Assembly (NCBI GenBank): GCA_037179385.1
Contig: CM074179.1
Span: 37,809,224 to 37,873,223, forward strand
Direction: 5' to 3'
Origin: Holothuria scabra
Lineage: Eukaryota; Echinodermata; Holothuroidea; Aspidochirotida; Holothuriidae
Length of the DNA: 64,000 nucleotides
Positions within the stretch are counted from its first letter, which is position 1. Each line of letters opens with the position of its first letter. The notes beneath the pieces are model-generated. The model was not told the DNA's origin and searched no databases. It saw nothing but the letters and a program-made list of their open reading frames with translations. The position numbers and the translations under genes are program-made. Of the stretch, positions 1 to 12,118 are shown piece by piece.

Positions 1-104
1 CGAAGCAAACACCAGCGATCTGAAAAGAGAGTAGAAAAAAGGACCAACCTAGGACAGCATCCCTCTTTCATGACCGAGTCAAGTATCTGGCGCATTAGCC
101 CGCT

Positions 105-178
105 TAATATCGTATTTAATCTGCTTAATGTTATAATTAGCTTCCTTAATATCATAATTAGCCTAGTTAATATCGCGC
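105..178 (-). repeat. 21-bp tandem repeat (about 3.5 copies)
   Basis: Units of about 21 bases of the type CTTAATATCRTAATTAGCCT follow one another. Read on the minus strand they give a seven-residue repeat (Y-D/N-I-K-x-x-N/K) interrupted by one TAG. This could be a remnant of a coiled-coil coding repeat or plain satellite DNA; no gene context supports coding. Confidence 0.4.
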
Positions 179-418
179 ATTTGGAGGAAAATGTTCCTCA
201 TTTTGTAAATGACGACATTTCAACCCAATCTTTTCACATACCACTCTCTTCTACTGTACACATCTTTTTCGAAAAGATCGGCTGATAAACGGAACGAGAC
301 AAATGTGTCATGTGATCGTAAGAAAACCAACCAAAATAATGAACATGTCATGTTCAGCAATTCCCAATTTTGCTTGCGTTTCGTCCACTTTAATCATTCC
401 TTGTATTGACTTTCTCTG
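179..418. other. No feature seen
   Basis: AT-rich sequence with short overlapping open frames only. I see no domain, splice-supported exon or clear repeat. Confidence 0.4.
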
Positions 419-655
419 TTACACTGTTAAAAATGTCTCTAAATTTACACACTTTTTAACTTACACTTTTTGTATTTTACTTTTAATAGAGATTTCTGTA
501 TCTTTACAGACACTTTGTATTGCTACAATAAAAAAAGGTTGTTTATCATGTATTTTCTGTTTATTTGAAAAACCATTTCTGTCTGCTTTTTTAACCAAAT
601 TTTTTCTGCTTTGTAAAACTTTTTCTGTTAATTTACAGAAATTTTAACAGTATTT
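419..655. mobile_element. MITE-like element, CACTGTTAAAA ends
   Basis: The left end reads ACACTGTTAAAAATGTCTCT and the right end, reverse-complemented, reads ATACTGTTAAAATTTCTGT. The ends therefore form imperfect terminal inverted repeats. Similar ends with a TCTGTAAATTTACAGA core occur at 23235-23360 and 56449-56640, so this is a small dispersed family. It has no coding capacity. Confidence 0.45.
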
Positions 656-2021
656 TGTATTTTTCTGATTTCACATAAATATACTGTCATTTAACAAACA
701 TTCATTTTGTTTTTAAGCTGAAAAAGAAACAAAAACAACCCCAAACAAACAAATAAGAAATAGCCAGAAAATTTTCACAAAAAAATTTAAACAAACAAAC
801 TAGCTAAAGTGTAACGTTACAGACAATCAGACATAGGCCTAAAGGCCTAAAGTACAGTATTTAAAACTGATTTTTGATTAGGCCTAGTTGCTCAGTTTTC
901 TAGATTGTAACTGACTGGAGAATTTTAATTTTACAGGTGAATTGCCACCATTATGTGGCGAATACCTGTGTTTAAAATATATCTGCGATAAAAACAGGCA
1001 TTCATTGACATGGTTTTGAAGAGTAATGAAAGCTCCAAGTATACTATTGAAGAATATTTTTTCCATGGGTGATGCGAAGTGAATAATGTTCAGCTATATC
1101 ATGGAGATTAGTCAATTCTGACAAAATGGGGCCCAATAAAGGTAAGTAAGGCAGTAATTGACCCCAGCTGTTGTTTAGGGCCACATGAACACTGGATATT
1201 TTTTAGCTGTAACATACTTAGGCTTAATTGTTGGAGTAGGGGCCTGTGTCAATTGTAGAAATTACTGTAGTAATTGTATATTATTACATTTGTTTTACAG
1301 TAACTGTTGACAAGTTTTCTTTTCCTTTCTTAATTCACAGCATTACAACCAACCAGCACATTCATTGTAGAATGTATACCATATACAGTACATTTCCACA
1401 TGAGGATGTTTTGACAAAGAGTGGGGAAGCTTTGGTGTGGAACATTTTGGTCTGCTGCATGCTGTCCGACATTTTGATTGGTAAGCCTGAGGATTGTAGA
1501 AACATTAATGAGTCATTTCCTATTCTTTGACTAGAGTAGTGTGCACAAAATTCACTTTGCACAGTAATTTGAAGCATGTGATAGTTTGAAATCACAGTGT
1601 CATGCCCCCAAATGATAAATTATTGAGAGAAGCAGAACTTGAATTTTGAAGCTTCCCACCAGCGATCAGTACGTACCAGTTATTCGGCGGCACTAGTAAT
1701 GGGGGTTAAATTTTGAGGCATGAAAGAGCTATAGTATCACACATGACCACTCAACCCCATCACTGTGAGGAGTGTGATTATTGGCACACATCGACAAAGG
1801 GTTAAAACTCAGATCAATCAGAAGTTGTACAAAAAAGTTTGCTCCAACTTTATGTACAGTTGTAATTTTCTGGTAACACTAGCAGTTCATTGCTTTTTTC
1901 TTTTGTTTTTTGTTTTTGGTTTCTATGATAAGAGAAACCAATGCATTCATGATGACTATTCAGATGAAGGTGGATCAGCTGGCTTTTGACTTATGTATAT
2001 GTTGTTTGTTTGTTCCCATAG
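656..2021. other. Non-coding or unresolved
   Basis: A plus-strand open stretch around 1341-1480 is flanked by a plausible acceptor and donor, and an ATG followed by a GTAAGT donor lies near 1126-1142. Their phases do not join to each other or to the exon at 2022, so no gene model is made here. The rest is AT-rich with no recognisable repeat. Confidence 0.35.
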
Positions 2022-2153
2022 AAAATCGACTCTTTAGGCAGTGGGCATGCCTTTTATGTGCTGTATCATGGTAGAAATTTAGAAGACTTCAAAGTAAGGG
2101 AAACCAGGAGCCAGTTCAAATGCCTGCCCTGGACAAGGTGCACACATAAATTG
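2022..2153 (+). CDS. Candidate internal exon of an unrecognised gene
   Basis: The exon follows a CCCATAG acceptor, stays open for 44 codons in phase 0, and ends at a GTAAGC donor in phase 0. The translation begins KIDSLGSGHAFYVLYHGRN and is rich in charged and aromatic residues, with two cysteines near its end. It joins in phase to the exon at 3433. I do not recognise the family. No upstream exon with a matching phase could be identified, so the 5' part of the gene is unknown. Coding status rests only on the open frame, the splice signals and phase agreement. Confidence 0.4.
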
Positions 2154-3432
2154 GTAAGCATTTATAAGTGTCTTATTATTGGGGCTGCAAAAGAGTCAGT
2201 ACTTGTAAATGTAACATCATAGAGTAGCTGAGTGGTCTGCAGAGCTCTAGATTCTAGTCAAGCGGACTCGAGTTAGAACTTGTAAATTAAAAACTCTTCT
2301 GTTCAGTCACAGCCACCCTAAAACAAATTTGGGTTGGATTTGGAATCACATTTACACAGGTTGGTAAACTTAAGGTTCTTTCTGGCCACAAAATTAGAGA
2401 CAGTTTCGATTATAACATGCAGACTCAAGTTACAATCATATCAGAATGCATAATTATGTGATTGCGGCTTTATGCTTTTAGCCTATGAGTCCAAATTGAC
2501 AACCCAGAACCCTGGGGAGATTTGTTTTGGCCAGGGATCTAGATTATAAAAGTCCTGCAGACTTAAGTTGCACCAGTCATAAAAGGAAGAGGAAGTCTGT
2601 GGTCAATTCCCACCTTCCGGTTGTCTCAAAATGAACTTTATAGAAAGAATTGGGCTCATGATTTTAATGGGGGGGGGGGGGGAGCTGAGAATTGTAGGAA
2701 GACTACCTAGATGAAGTGCAATTCAGTGAGCAGGCATTGATTTTTTAGGCATGCCTGTGTGATTGCACACCATCAATTACTTCATATCATTGTTAGGAGT
2801 GTGATTTTTTGCTCACCTAAATGGCGAGTGTTTAAATTATTGAAGTTAATTAAACAGGATACCTACCACACTCAGGAGTCTTAATTCCCTGAGGAGTGTG
2901 ATTTGCAGCACTCCTGGAAATTCTTAAACTGGAGGCCTCAGGAGTGAGTATAATATGTGAAATTGCACATTTTTCTGCATCATGGTGGTGATGATAGAAA
3001 AATTGCACAGTGTAATAATTCTCCTGGTGTGCACTATGTGCATTTTTATTACTTTTAATGTGTTTGAACTGTAAGGTTTGTGTGCTGTATGTTATGCCAA
3101 TTGCTCTGTTCTTCCGAACGGACCGAATGCCAAACTTTAAATGTGGTAACTCTTTCATGCATGCTGACAGATTTCTGGGGCTGTGCAAATTTGGTGAAAA
3201 AAGCATCCTTGGAATGTTTAAATGTACCCCAACCCTCTACCAAAGTCTGATGCATTTCACATATTGGCAACTGTTCGGAAGTCTCGTCCTTGTCAATTTT
3301 CTTATCATTCCCTGTAAATGACACTATTGGCATGGCACATATTTGAAGCAATCACTCTTTTGCTGAAAAGTGTTATGTTTTTGCACTTTTGTGAATTCCG
3401 TCTAACATTTATCTATTTTTCTCTACCTGCAG
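2154..3432 (+). other. Presumed intron with G-run and ORF noise
   Basis: This lies between the two candidate exons. It contains a run of 12 G near 2670 and several short overlapping open frames on both strands without domain resemblance. Confidence 0.35.
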
Positions 3433-3528
3433 GTCATCACAAACTTGTATCAGTGTCTTGGTAAACAAGAGCATGAGCGGAGACGTGAATTTCCCATGAG
3501 GAATCGCGGAAGTTCGCAAATTTACTGA
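3433..3528 (+). CDS. Candidate terminal exon of the same unrecognised gene
   Basis: A polypyrimidine-CTGCAG acceptor is followed by 31 codons in phase 0 and a TGA at 3526-3528. The product starts VITNLYQCLGK and continues with a strongly basic stretch (EHERRREFPMRNRG). The phase matches the donor at 2153. Downstream to about 4770 there is no competing exon, and an AATAAA lies at about 4748, which fits a long 3' UTR. Function is not recognised. Confidence 0.4.
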   Translation, partial: VITNLYQCLGKQEHERRREFPMRNRGSSQIY

Positions 3529-5035
3529 CTCACTTGATTCAGTTCAAAGCCTGAATTCCTCAACTTCATTCAAGTAACTCAATTTTGCATTCCTCTACTC
3601 TACTGATATGACCTGTTCACAGTGATTGTTCTTTGAAAATGTGACTCCACATTTACTCCAGGATTGGTGCTGACAAAAAGCGTAGCACTTAGGTAGTTCT
3701 AATATAGTGTGGTCCATCTTCTGCTCCAAATGGATATTTATTTGGACATATATCGGTTCAAAGCTTGTTCATTACCTATTTTGTAGAAACTTGTGAAACA
3801 CCAGATTTTGAGAAAATATAAACAGTTTCATAGAAAGGTAGCTTTCCTCCTCAAATGAAGACAATCTGGTTGCAGTGTCTCTTTGCACTGGTTTCAGATT
3901 CTTTCAAAGTTTCAATAATACTTCAATGTAAATTTGTTTCAAAGGAAATTCTTGAAGTCTTTGTTATTTTACTGTGGCAATCCAATCAGATTTTTCTTTT
4001 ACATTTTTTCTGAACTTAATTCTGCACCGCAATTGTACAATAACTTTACACTACTGTAACCAAAAATTTCTTTATTGGTTACGGTATAGTTGAGGCTGTA
4101 TACTCCTGCATCTATGTGGAATTCTTTGTAATTGACAAATATTCAAAAGCTTTCATTCTACGTACACAAAATTAAGGTCTCTTATAACCTGAAAGACCTC
4201 TTAAATGAACTGTATTCTGGTAAAAGATTACTTAAGAAGGGAAAAGGAGCTGCTGAAGCAAAAAGGTTAATATATTCTGTCAAACTATAGTCTTCTTTAA
4301 GTTATTTAATGTGCTTTGCTGAAAAAAATTGCATTTTCTCTAGTCCAGAAAACTGTTGCAATGAAGTTAATACTGTGAGACTTGTATCTGTTGAGATACC
4401 AATGAATGGTACATCATGTGAAAAGAGGAAGGTTTATGATGAGTAAAGTCAAAATATAAATTATGATACAGTGTATATTATGATGTGAAAATTGTCAAAA
4501 TATATTTAATGATACACTACATTTTTACATAGATACTTGTCACATGGTTTAAATACCGTCCCTTCCTGTGATATTTTGAGATTTTTGTTCTATTTTTTTC
4601 TTACGTGTGCTAATTAGCTGGATTGCTGTCTTGACTGCCTTTAAAAAAGTAACAAATACTGGAAGTCAATCCGCTAGAGGTGTAAGTAATAAAAAACTGC
4701 ACCGAATACAAAGTATGTATTTTACTTTATGTGGGTATGGAGTGTAAATAAATGGTTCATCCATCCAGAATTATAACATCTTTCCTTTTGGTTTTTGTGA
4801 GTTAAACTTGTGAAACTTCTTAAACAACTGGTAACATCAAGCTGCATACCTTATAATTCAATATATATCATTTTCATCGTTTGACAAAATATCAACTGGC
4901 ATAGACAGTAGCAACTGTTGTGCATTTTACTTAACATGATGCTATTTCAGCCTATTGAGGTTATTTGCAACTAAATGTAGTTTTGACAAGACTAAAATGT
5001 AGATTTGTGACACAACATTGTATTATCACTCTGCG
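3529..5035 (+). other. Possible 3' UTR, then AT-rich spacer
   Basis: AT-rich sequence with AATAAA at about 4748 that could serve the candidate gene ending at 3528. No other gene or repeat is recognised. Confidence 0.3.
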
Positions 5036-5674
5036 GTTTTACACAACTAAGTTGTCATTTTCACCCAACCAGTGTGCAACTTTGTTGACACCTTGCTGTG
5101 TAACCCAATAGTGGTTATGTACAACTTAATGTAGTTTTAACACAACTGTTTTGTCAATTTGTTGACACAACGTTGTGTTATCAAGCAGGGATTGTGCACA
5201 ACTAAATGCAGTTTTAACACAACTGTTGTGTATTTTTTGACACAATGTTGTGCATTTTTAACACAGGGATCAGTAGTATTTACACAACAATTAAGTTTTT
5301 GTTTACACAACGTTGTGTCATTTCTACACAGCAAATGGAAGTATTTACACAACAATTGAGAATTTTTTTTACACAACGAGGTGTCATTTTTACACAGCAA
5401 ATGGTACAATTTACACAACATATGGGTAATTTTTTTACACAACGATGGGTAATTTCTACAGCAAATGGTAGAATTTTAACAACAATTGAGTAATTTTATT
5501 TACACAACAATGTGTCCCTTCTACACAGCAAATGGTACAATTTACACAACAATTGAGTAATTTTTTTTTTACACAACGTTGTGTCATTTTTACCCAACGT
5601 TAGCTATGTGCACTAGTTACACATAGGTTGAGTAGTTTTTTACACAACTTGTGTAAAAATTTTTTAGAGTGTAC
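5036..5674. mobile_element. ACACAAC/GTTGTGT-rich element, right end intact
   Basis: The stretch is saturated with the half-site ACACAAC and its palindrome ACACAACGTTGTGT. It ends with TTGTGTAAAAATTTTTTAGA followed by GTGTAC, the reverse of the left end of the copy at 7651 and like the right end of the copy at 18826-18944. No matching left terminus is visible, so this copy may be truncated. The apparent open frames here are artefacts of the repeat. Confidence 0.6.
5279..5595. repeat. Tandem repeat of about 65 bp inside the ACACAAC element
   Basis: About five imperfect copies occur. Each contains TTTACACAACAATTGAGTAA, a T-run, ACACAACGTTGTGTCATTT and TACACAGCAAATGGTACAA in order. Length differences lie mainly in the T-runs. 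Confidence 0.6.
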
Positions 5675-7390
5675 ACTACTTTTGCAAAGGTTGCGTCTTC
5701 ACGTCTCAATAGGTATTCCCTTTGGGAAACCAAAAATTAAGGAAAGAAGAAAGGGAGAAACAAAGAGAAAGGAAAAAGAAGAAGAGAGAAAGGGAAAGAG
5801 GTTATTTAACTTCAGACAGGCTTCCACAAATTCTTCTTTCGTTACTTGTCGACCAGGCTTGCAGTTCTTTAAGTATCATTGTCCGCATGCATATCAATTT
5901 GTCAACTGTTAGTGTGCCTTTGCAGCGGAGACTTTCAAACAATACTTCCCCAGTGGGCGATAAGACATTGAGCAGTGTACATGCCCTAGTACCGTAATTC
6001 TTACTTGTCTCAGACTGTGGGGCGCGGGATTTGCCTCCTTCAGATCTGGAATGAACTGATCAGTTCTGACCCTTTTCTTTAAACTCGTTGAAGTTACAAG
6101 TGAAATTCCTCATGAATATCCGTCAGATAAAAAACAGAGAAAATTCTGAAAAAAATAAGTTTTTGGTCTAATTTTCTACCGGTAACATAACATACAGGTA
6201 ATATCGTATATTTAGCTGTTTGTCACTGTTACCGAACTCCAGAGAATCAGTAGTTATAGTGACCCACTTTTAAAAAAAAAAATGTATATATTAAGCTAAC
6301 TTGAATTTCGGGCAAGGGCCTGGAAAAGTCGAATAGCCATTTAAGAGTCCCCAATATTGAGAGCCCAAATCTTTTCAAAAATCGGAACGAAACAACGCAT
6401 TATAGTAACAGTAAAATTTTCAAAAAAAATCGAAACGATTACATGAATTTCGACTCATTTGGGCAGTTTATAAAACAAAATTATTCAGCCTTACTTAATA
6501 GTCTTGGTGAACACTGTGCCCGAAATGGCAGAAGTTTCCGGCAGAATTTGCAAAAAATGTCTTAGATGATCTCAACGGCCAGATTATATGGGAAGACGGG
6601 AGTGTACAGGTGTATGTATGTGCTAAAAAGTTTGCATGAAAAGAAAAATGCCATTAGTACCTTCTATGTGGTAATGTTCTGATCATTGTTACGGCTAATT
6701 TACTCATTCGTATAAAAGTCAGCATGTTATTGCAAACGAAAATTCAAAGTAACAGCTGCTAGATTATTTTCACAAGCCTGGAAAGGCCATTCCCGGCCAT
6801 CTGAGGGATCTCAGTGTCAATGACTCCAAATCATGTTAAATGTTGCATCAGGTTGCATCTGAGGGTACTTAAATATTCAAAAATGTCCATAGAACCCTCC
6901 GCGGACCGACGATCAGACCCTATGCAATTTGTCCCTCAAATAAAGAATTCTTGCTACACTAGGGCTTAAGACAGTCTTTTCTGGGACTTCTGAAACATCG
7001 AAGCGCAGAAACGTACGGGGGTTTCGACCCTGAACCTCCACCGCGCACGAAAGAAGGCCAGAATACGGGCCTGACTTCGGCAAAGCAACCCGACCTCTTA
7101 TATTTAACGGAAAGATAATTGTATTAAATGCCTTTAAGGTATCTAATTACGTTTTCATTTTTTTTTTTCTGATCGACTTTAGATACACCAGTTATATGAA
7201 TGTAAAACATTACACTCTGATATAATCTCAGTTCAAACCTTTCTTTGCAGGAAATAACTTTTACCCTAAATGACAGTTAACTCTACATTTTAATACACAC
7301 AGTATAGTGTGATCTTGTGGAATGAGTTTCCCTGCACATATTTCAGGAAATGTCATGCTTGATATCCATCAATGACAACGAATCGTAAGC
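5675..7390. other. No gene seen
   Basis: There is a purine-rich patch at 5735-5800 (AAGAAGGGAGAAA-like), otherwise AT-rich sequence with scattered homopolymers. No exon or transposon end was recognised. Confidence 0.4.
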
Positions 7391-7612
7391 GTGGAATTGT
7401 CCGGGTGGGAATTGATCGGGTTGGCAACTGTCTGGAGTTGTCCGTGTGCGACTTGTCTAAGTGCGAATTGTCCGAGTTGCCAATTATCCGGAGTTGAAAT
7501 TTTCCGGGTGCCAATTGACAGGGTGGGGATTGCCAGGGTTGTCAATTGTCCGGTGGCAGTTTCCCAGGTGCCAGTTGTCCCAGTGCCAATTGTCCCGGTG
7601 GGAATTGTCCGA
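7391..7612. repeat. Minisatellite, unit about 16 bp
   Basis: About thirteen degenerate units of the type GTGCCAATTGTCCGGG follow one another, each with a conserved AATTGTCC core. The stretch is GC-rich compared with its surroundings, and its open frames on the plus strand are a consequence of the repeat. Confidence 0.65.
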
Positions 7613-7650
7613 TCACGATACGAATGTCATCTATGATATTTTGGTTACTA

Positions 7651-7968
7651 CACTCTAAAAAAAAAATACACAAGTTGTGTAAAAAATTACACAACAGCTG
7701 TGTACATAGTGCACCTACCCCGTGTTGTGTAGAAATGACACATGGTTGTGTAAATTTGTTTTACACAGCTGATGTGTAATTTTACTCAACAGTTGTGTAA
7801 TTTTTACACAACAGTTGTGCAAATGTTAAATAAGCAACACGTGCAAACACTGCACAGGAACTTGAGTTAAACTACACAATATTGTGTCATTTCTACACAA
7901 CGGCGGTAGGAGCATGTACACAGCTGTTGTGTAATGTTGTGTAGATTTTACACAATGTGTATATTAAA
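7651..7968. mobile_element. ACACAAC-type MITE
   Basis: The left end reads CTACACTCTAAAAAAAAAAT followed by ACACAAGTTGTGT. The interior is full of ACACAAC/GTTGTGT half-sites. The left end is the inverse of the right end of the element at 5036-5674 (AGAGTGTAC). The right boundary is approximate. Confidence 0.55.
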
Positions 7969-9245
7969 GGTTGCAGTATGCTTTAAGAGTACATGCATTT
8001 CGTTTTCAAATCTTTTTAGAAATGGTTTTATGTAACCACTTTTACTGTCCATGATGCTTCATGTGAGTTGTGAAAGTCAAAGAAAATAAATAATAAACAC
8101 ACAAGTCAAGCCTAGAACTGAGTTGGGCATATCTACTTTAATAAATCTGAAGTAAAAGCAGCCACACATGCCAGTTTGAACTTTTCAGTATGTTAGTAAC
8201 CTCTCTGTGTTCACTGACATCTATACAACTTGATCTTTGCATGAGCTATGCATACTATACTACTGCCATTTAATATTTAAGATGAACATATATCTGCTTA
8301 ACAAGTTTACTGGATGAACGCATGCTTTGCGTTTCAAACCAGTGTAAAGCTGTTTGCCCAAACTCTTCCTCTTTCTTCCTTTTTAGCAGTATTACAGGTT
8401 GCAAAATCATCGAGGTTTGCAATCCCTCCTCTCCTAAAAACGTTTTCTTATGCAAAAAAGGAGTTGTCCTAATGGCAAAATTAATCAACGAGTTGTTTCT
8501 CATGATGATAAATAAAAACGTTTAAAAACATCAGAATCTTCCTTCCCTCTACCCTCCACTCAAATAAAAAGAAAATCCAACTATTTAATTTATGAATGGT
8601 ACATAACGTATGGAACATGGTTGAAAGATCTTGTTCATACACAAGCATTCTAGGTTCTGGTAAACATACATGCCAGGATGTTGTAAAAATATAGGTCCAG
8701 TACTAAAAAACAGGCACTGCTGTGAAGCACTGATCCATCAAATACAGCAATACCAATATCCTATTGAGATTGTGCACGTGACATATTTTGTTCTACAGCG
8801 TTGCAGGTGCATCATCAATGGACGGCAAGTTTCTTAGTGCGATCATACATACTGCACAGAAAAGGGTTTTCATATCTCAGTACTGGTTGAGAATCACCTT
8901 GTATGTTTATGCTGCTGGCATATATATTCATTGTAATACTGCAGTAGAAAAGCCTCATATCATGGCAGATTTCCTTCTAAAATATAGAAGACCATTTGAT
9001 AAAAAATATCAACGTAGGACAAAATTATTGCCCACAAATAAGTACTTTTTATGTAAACTAAATTTCCCTTGTCTTAAATTATACAAGATAAAAAGAGTCT
9101 CTATAAACTTTCAAGTACTGTATACTAAATGGACTGGATGGAATACAAGGATCTGTTTTAACAGATGGATTGCTTACAGATCAAGGCAGTAATGTTGTAT
9201 AAAGCATTGTGTGTTTTTTTAGTCTGAAAGCCTTTTCTACCCTTT
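7969..9245. other. No gene supported
   Basis: AT-rich sequence. The longest plus-strand open frame (8788-9192) has no recognisable domain and no support from splice sites or composition. Confidence 0.4.
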
Positions 9246-9761
9246 GGGTCATTCCATGTCAAATCACCGGAGGCTGTTGCTCGAAAAAATTCCCAAAATA
9301 TTTGTATGTGTAGACAGTGATGAAAAAAGCATATCCTGAAAATTTTAGTGAAATTTCTCAAATTTTGACCGAATTAAAATTTGTTGAAATTTCGCAAATC
9401 AGTGGCAAAATGACACTTTGGCTTTTTTGTCAATTTTAAGGACCAATTTCTCAGCAAATGCATAACCCACCAGCATGTAATGATATAAACATAATTAAAC
9501 TATTCCATAAAACAGGTTTCTGTAATATGAAGCTTTTCAAATGTTGTTTTGTGGAGTTATGGCTTCCTAAAGTGGCCCAAATTTGCATTTTTGACTATTT
9601 TCGTCACACGATTCGCCAAGTTTAGGGATCAATATCTCTGTTAGTGTAATACCCAGAGCCCTTAATTTCTTGAGATAGTTGTCTGGTATACAGAGAAAAA
9701 CAGAATGAAACTTTCAGAGATTTCTTTTGTTTCAATTAGGTGATTTGACACGGAATGACCC
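9246..9761. mobile_element. MITE with 23-bp terminal inverted repeats
   Basis: The left end GGGTCATTCCATGTCAAATC (then ACC) and the right end, reverse-complemented as GGGTCATTCCGTGTCAAATC (then ACC), differ at one of 23 positions. The element is flanked on both sides by CTTT (9242-9245 and 9762-9765), a likely 4-bp target duplication. It is 516 bp long with no coding capacity. The superfamily is not assigned. Confidence 0.75.
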
Positions 9762-10077
9762 CTTTCATAAATCTCTTCACTAACTCAAAATAAAGACTGA
9801 GGATTATGTTGGCTACAAAAAAACAAACCTACACTAACTACATCTGAGACTGAGTGCAATTACACTGTAACAGTTCTGTTATAGATTTTTTTTCTATAAT
9901 TCAAACAAATTGTGGGTCTGCAAAACCTCAAGGTGACCCTGCATAACATCAACGATTGCAACAGCAGTCTTAATACTAAAAGAAAAGCACCAACCAACAA
10001 CATGTTTGAATGTAGTACACGAAAGATGAAACAAGACAAACCAAAAAAAAAAAAAAAAAACTGAAACAAAATCCCTG
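9762..10077. other. Region downstream of the SAM pseudogene
   Basis: Contains an A-run of 18 at about 10043. It may be the old 3' UTR of the minus-strand SAM gene. No other feature is seen. Confidence 0.35.
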
Positions 10078-10395
10078 TCAATCTAAACTGATCGCACTAC
10101 ACAGAGATCGTGTGAGGGAAGTAATACTGCCACAACCTGGAAGCTGAAAGCACCCATGCTGGATAAATTCCCACACAGGTTTGCAAGCTGGTGGGTACTC
10201 AAAATTTAAAATCTGGAATGCCTTAAAGCAGGCATCAACTGCACTGAGAACACTGTTCTGTGGCAGTGCAGTCCTCTAGATAATAACAAAGACTTGCGAA
10301 GGAGATAGCTTTTCACCAAGTAAAAGTGCAAAGGGCTGTTTTCTCCCTCCATCTTTCTCCAAATTACCAAGGTATTCTGGAAGATTTATCCCAAC
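10078..10395 (-). pseudogene. SAM gene terminal exon, one in-frame stop
   Basis: A TTTCAG acceptor in phase 0 leads to VGINLPEYLGNLEKDGG and on to FALLLGEKLSPSQVFVII. A TAG at 10278-10276 follows, then the same frame continues with RTALPQNSVLSAVDACFKAF, QILNFEYPPACKPVWEFIQ and a final TGA at 10080-10078. Similarity on both sides of the TAG shows it lies inside the old reading frame. Confidence 0.7.
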
Positions 10396-10584
10396 CTGAA
10401 AGTGAAACAATAGAGTAAACCATCTTACTTATAGTCACCAGAAAAACAAGATAAATCAATACAATACACCATGTGAGGAGAATATCCCTTACAAAGCAAA
10501 TGCAAACCATTTAGCCTACATGTTTTCTTAATCTTGTCTCACATGAACATGTTAAAGTTCATTCCGTGATGTACTTTGCTCAAT

Positions 10585-11278
10585 CAGGGAGTTGCTAGAG
10601 AAGGAGATACAATGAACAAATATTTCCAGACAATATGTACTTGAAACAGATTATATCTTTTGAGGCACCACTATTTGATTGACAGGTCCCTTTGTTTCTA
10701 TTGTTAAATCTCTTGTGACTAAGACCTTTTAATAATCATTTTTTTCCATTCTCCTTCGCGTAATCCTTAAACAATGGCATTGTCTGTGTATCCTTTGATA
10801 TAGAGGTTTGTTTCCGCCAATGGCGAAGCTTAAAATAATAATTTCTATAGAACGACTGGGAACAAACGGTTAAACAAGGTGCTTCAATTGCTCCCCTTTC
10901 GTCATTAGATGGAAGCATTGTTCAAGTCTATACCTTTACCTCAGATATAAACAATTTTGCCATCATTAAGAAACAATAAAATTAAAGTAATTTGCAGAGA
11001 AATTGTTGCTGTCTTCAAATGAAACAATGGGTCGCGTCTCGGATAGCGTCAAATGACATCAATTTCACAATTTTCCATGACGACTGGCAACAAAATGTTA
11101 ACGAGTAGAGTGTTAGGAATACGTCTCTTCATTGGAATTTTGATAATTCGTCACAAATCTTTGTTTATCTAAGTATTGAGATAAGAATTTGGCGGATAAA
11201 AGCAAGATTATCGTCGGAAACGAACATTGTCTCAAAGAGACTATAGAACGTTGTTTCTCCTTCTCTAGCAACTCCCTG
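10585..11278. mobile_element. CAGGGAGTTG-family MITE, copy B
   Basis: Terminal inverted repeats: the left end is CAGGGAGTTGCTAGAGAAGG and the right end, reverse-complemented, has the same first 20 bases. It is flanked by GCTCAAT on both sides (10578-10584 and 11279-11285), a 7-bp target duplication. The element is 694 bp, non-coding, and sits in the last intron of the SAM pseudogene. Confidence 0.8.
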
Positions 11279-11285
11279 GCTCAAT

Positions 11286-12118
11286 ACAACAACTGTCAAC
11301 AACTTAGCCAAGAACCATTGAATAAAATATCCAGGTATCTATACAGCAACAGTTCACAAAAAAAATCCAGGCACCATGCAGCTACAGTGTCCCCAACACT
11401 CCCCACCCATTGAGAGTATGATTTTTATGTAACACGGTTTTGGTGAGTACTAGGAATGGCTGACACCTGCAACATGAGAGGAAACCCTCACCGATGACAG
11501 CACTGCAAGTGGTGACCCCTAAAACCCCTGAACATGACCCCATGTGATGAGAACATGACACCACATAATAGTATAGATGAGAATGTGTAGTTTATTGAGC
11601 TGTAAAAAAGGGGTTTCCCCTTTAAATTCATTATAAAATTGCTAATTTGTAGGTGCCTTTTGAATCTAATAATCTGTGGGGATTTAGAGAAGTTCTAGTT
11701 AGATACCAGGTTGAAATCCAGTGCACCCCTAGTAAGAACATGTACAATGCATGTATTGCTTTACTAAAATATATAAATACTCTTTCTGCTGTAAATTGTT
11801 TGTCTCCAATCCAAGCTGAGGTAGAAAATCAGAATTTGGGAGTTAAGGTGAGGAAATCTCTCATAGAAAAGTGAATAGTGGCCCAACCTCAGGTTGTCAG
11901 CAGGGGGTTGGCAGCCAAATGTCCTTTGCATGGGTGATTTTCCAAAATGGCGGCCAATATTTTTGCACAATGCTTTGAAAATCAATTACCTTCAAATATT
12001 TGGAAACCCACCTTTCAAATTTGGACACCCACAACTAACATTTCTGCCTCAGAACCTGGTTGTGAGGAAAGCACAGTCACCTTTTTCTGCATTTACATGT
12101 AATTTCTACCATACTTAC
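11286..12118 (-). other. SAM gene intron sequence
   Basis: Intronic sequence between exon 5 and MITE copy B. I see no exon and no further transposon end. Confidence 0.4.

Noticed and set aside
1341..1480. Possible plus-strand exon with ITTNQHIHC and VWNILVCCMLSDILI
   Set aside because: The acceptor and donor look fair, but its phases (2 in, 1 out) do not join to the ATG-containing segment at 1126-1142 or to the exon at 2022.
5137..5493. Overlapping open frames of 66 to 101 codons on both strands
   Set aside because: They are translations of the ACACAAC tandem repeat (Leu-Cys-Lys or Phe-Thr-Gln periodicity).
8788..9192. 134-codon plus-strand open frame
   Set aside because: No domain, no splice support, and composition of ordinary AT-rich spacer.
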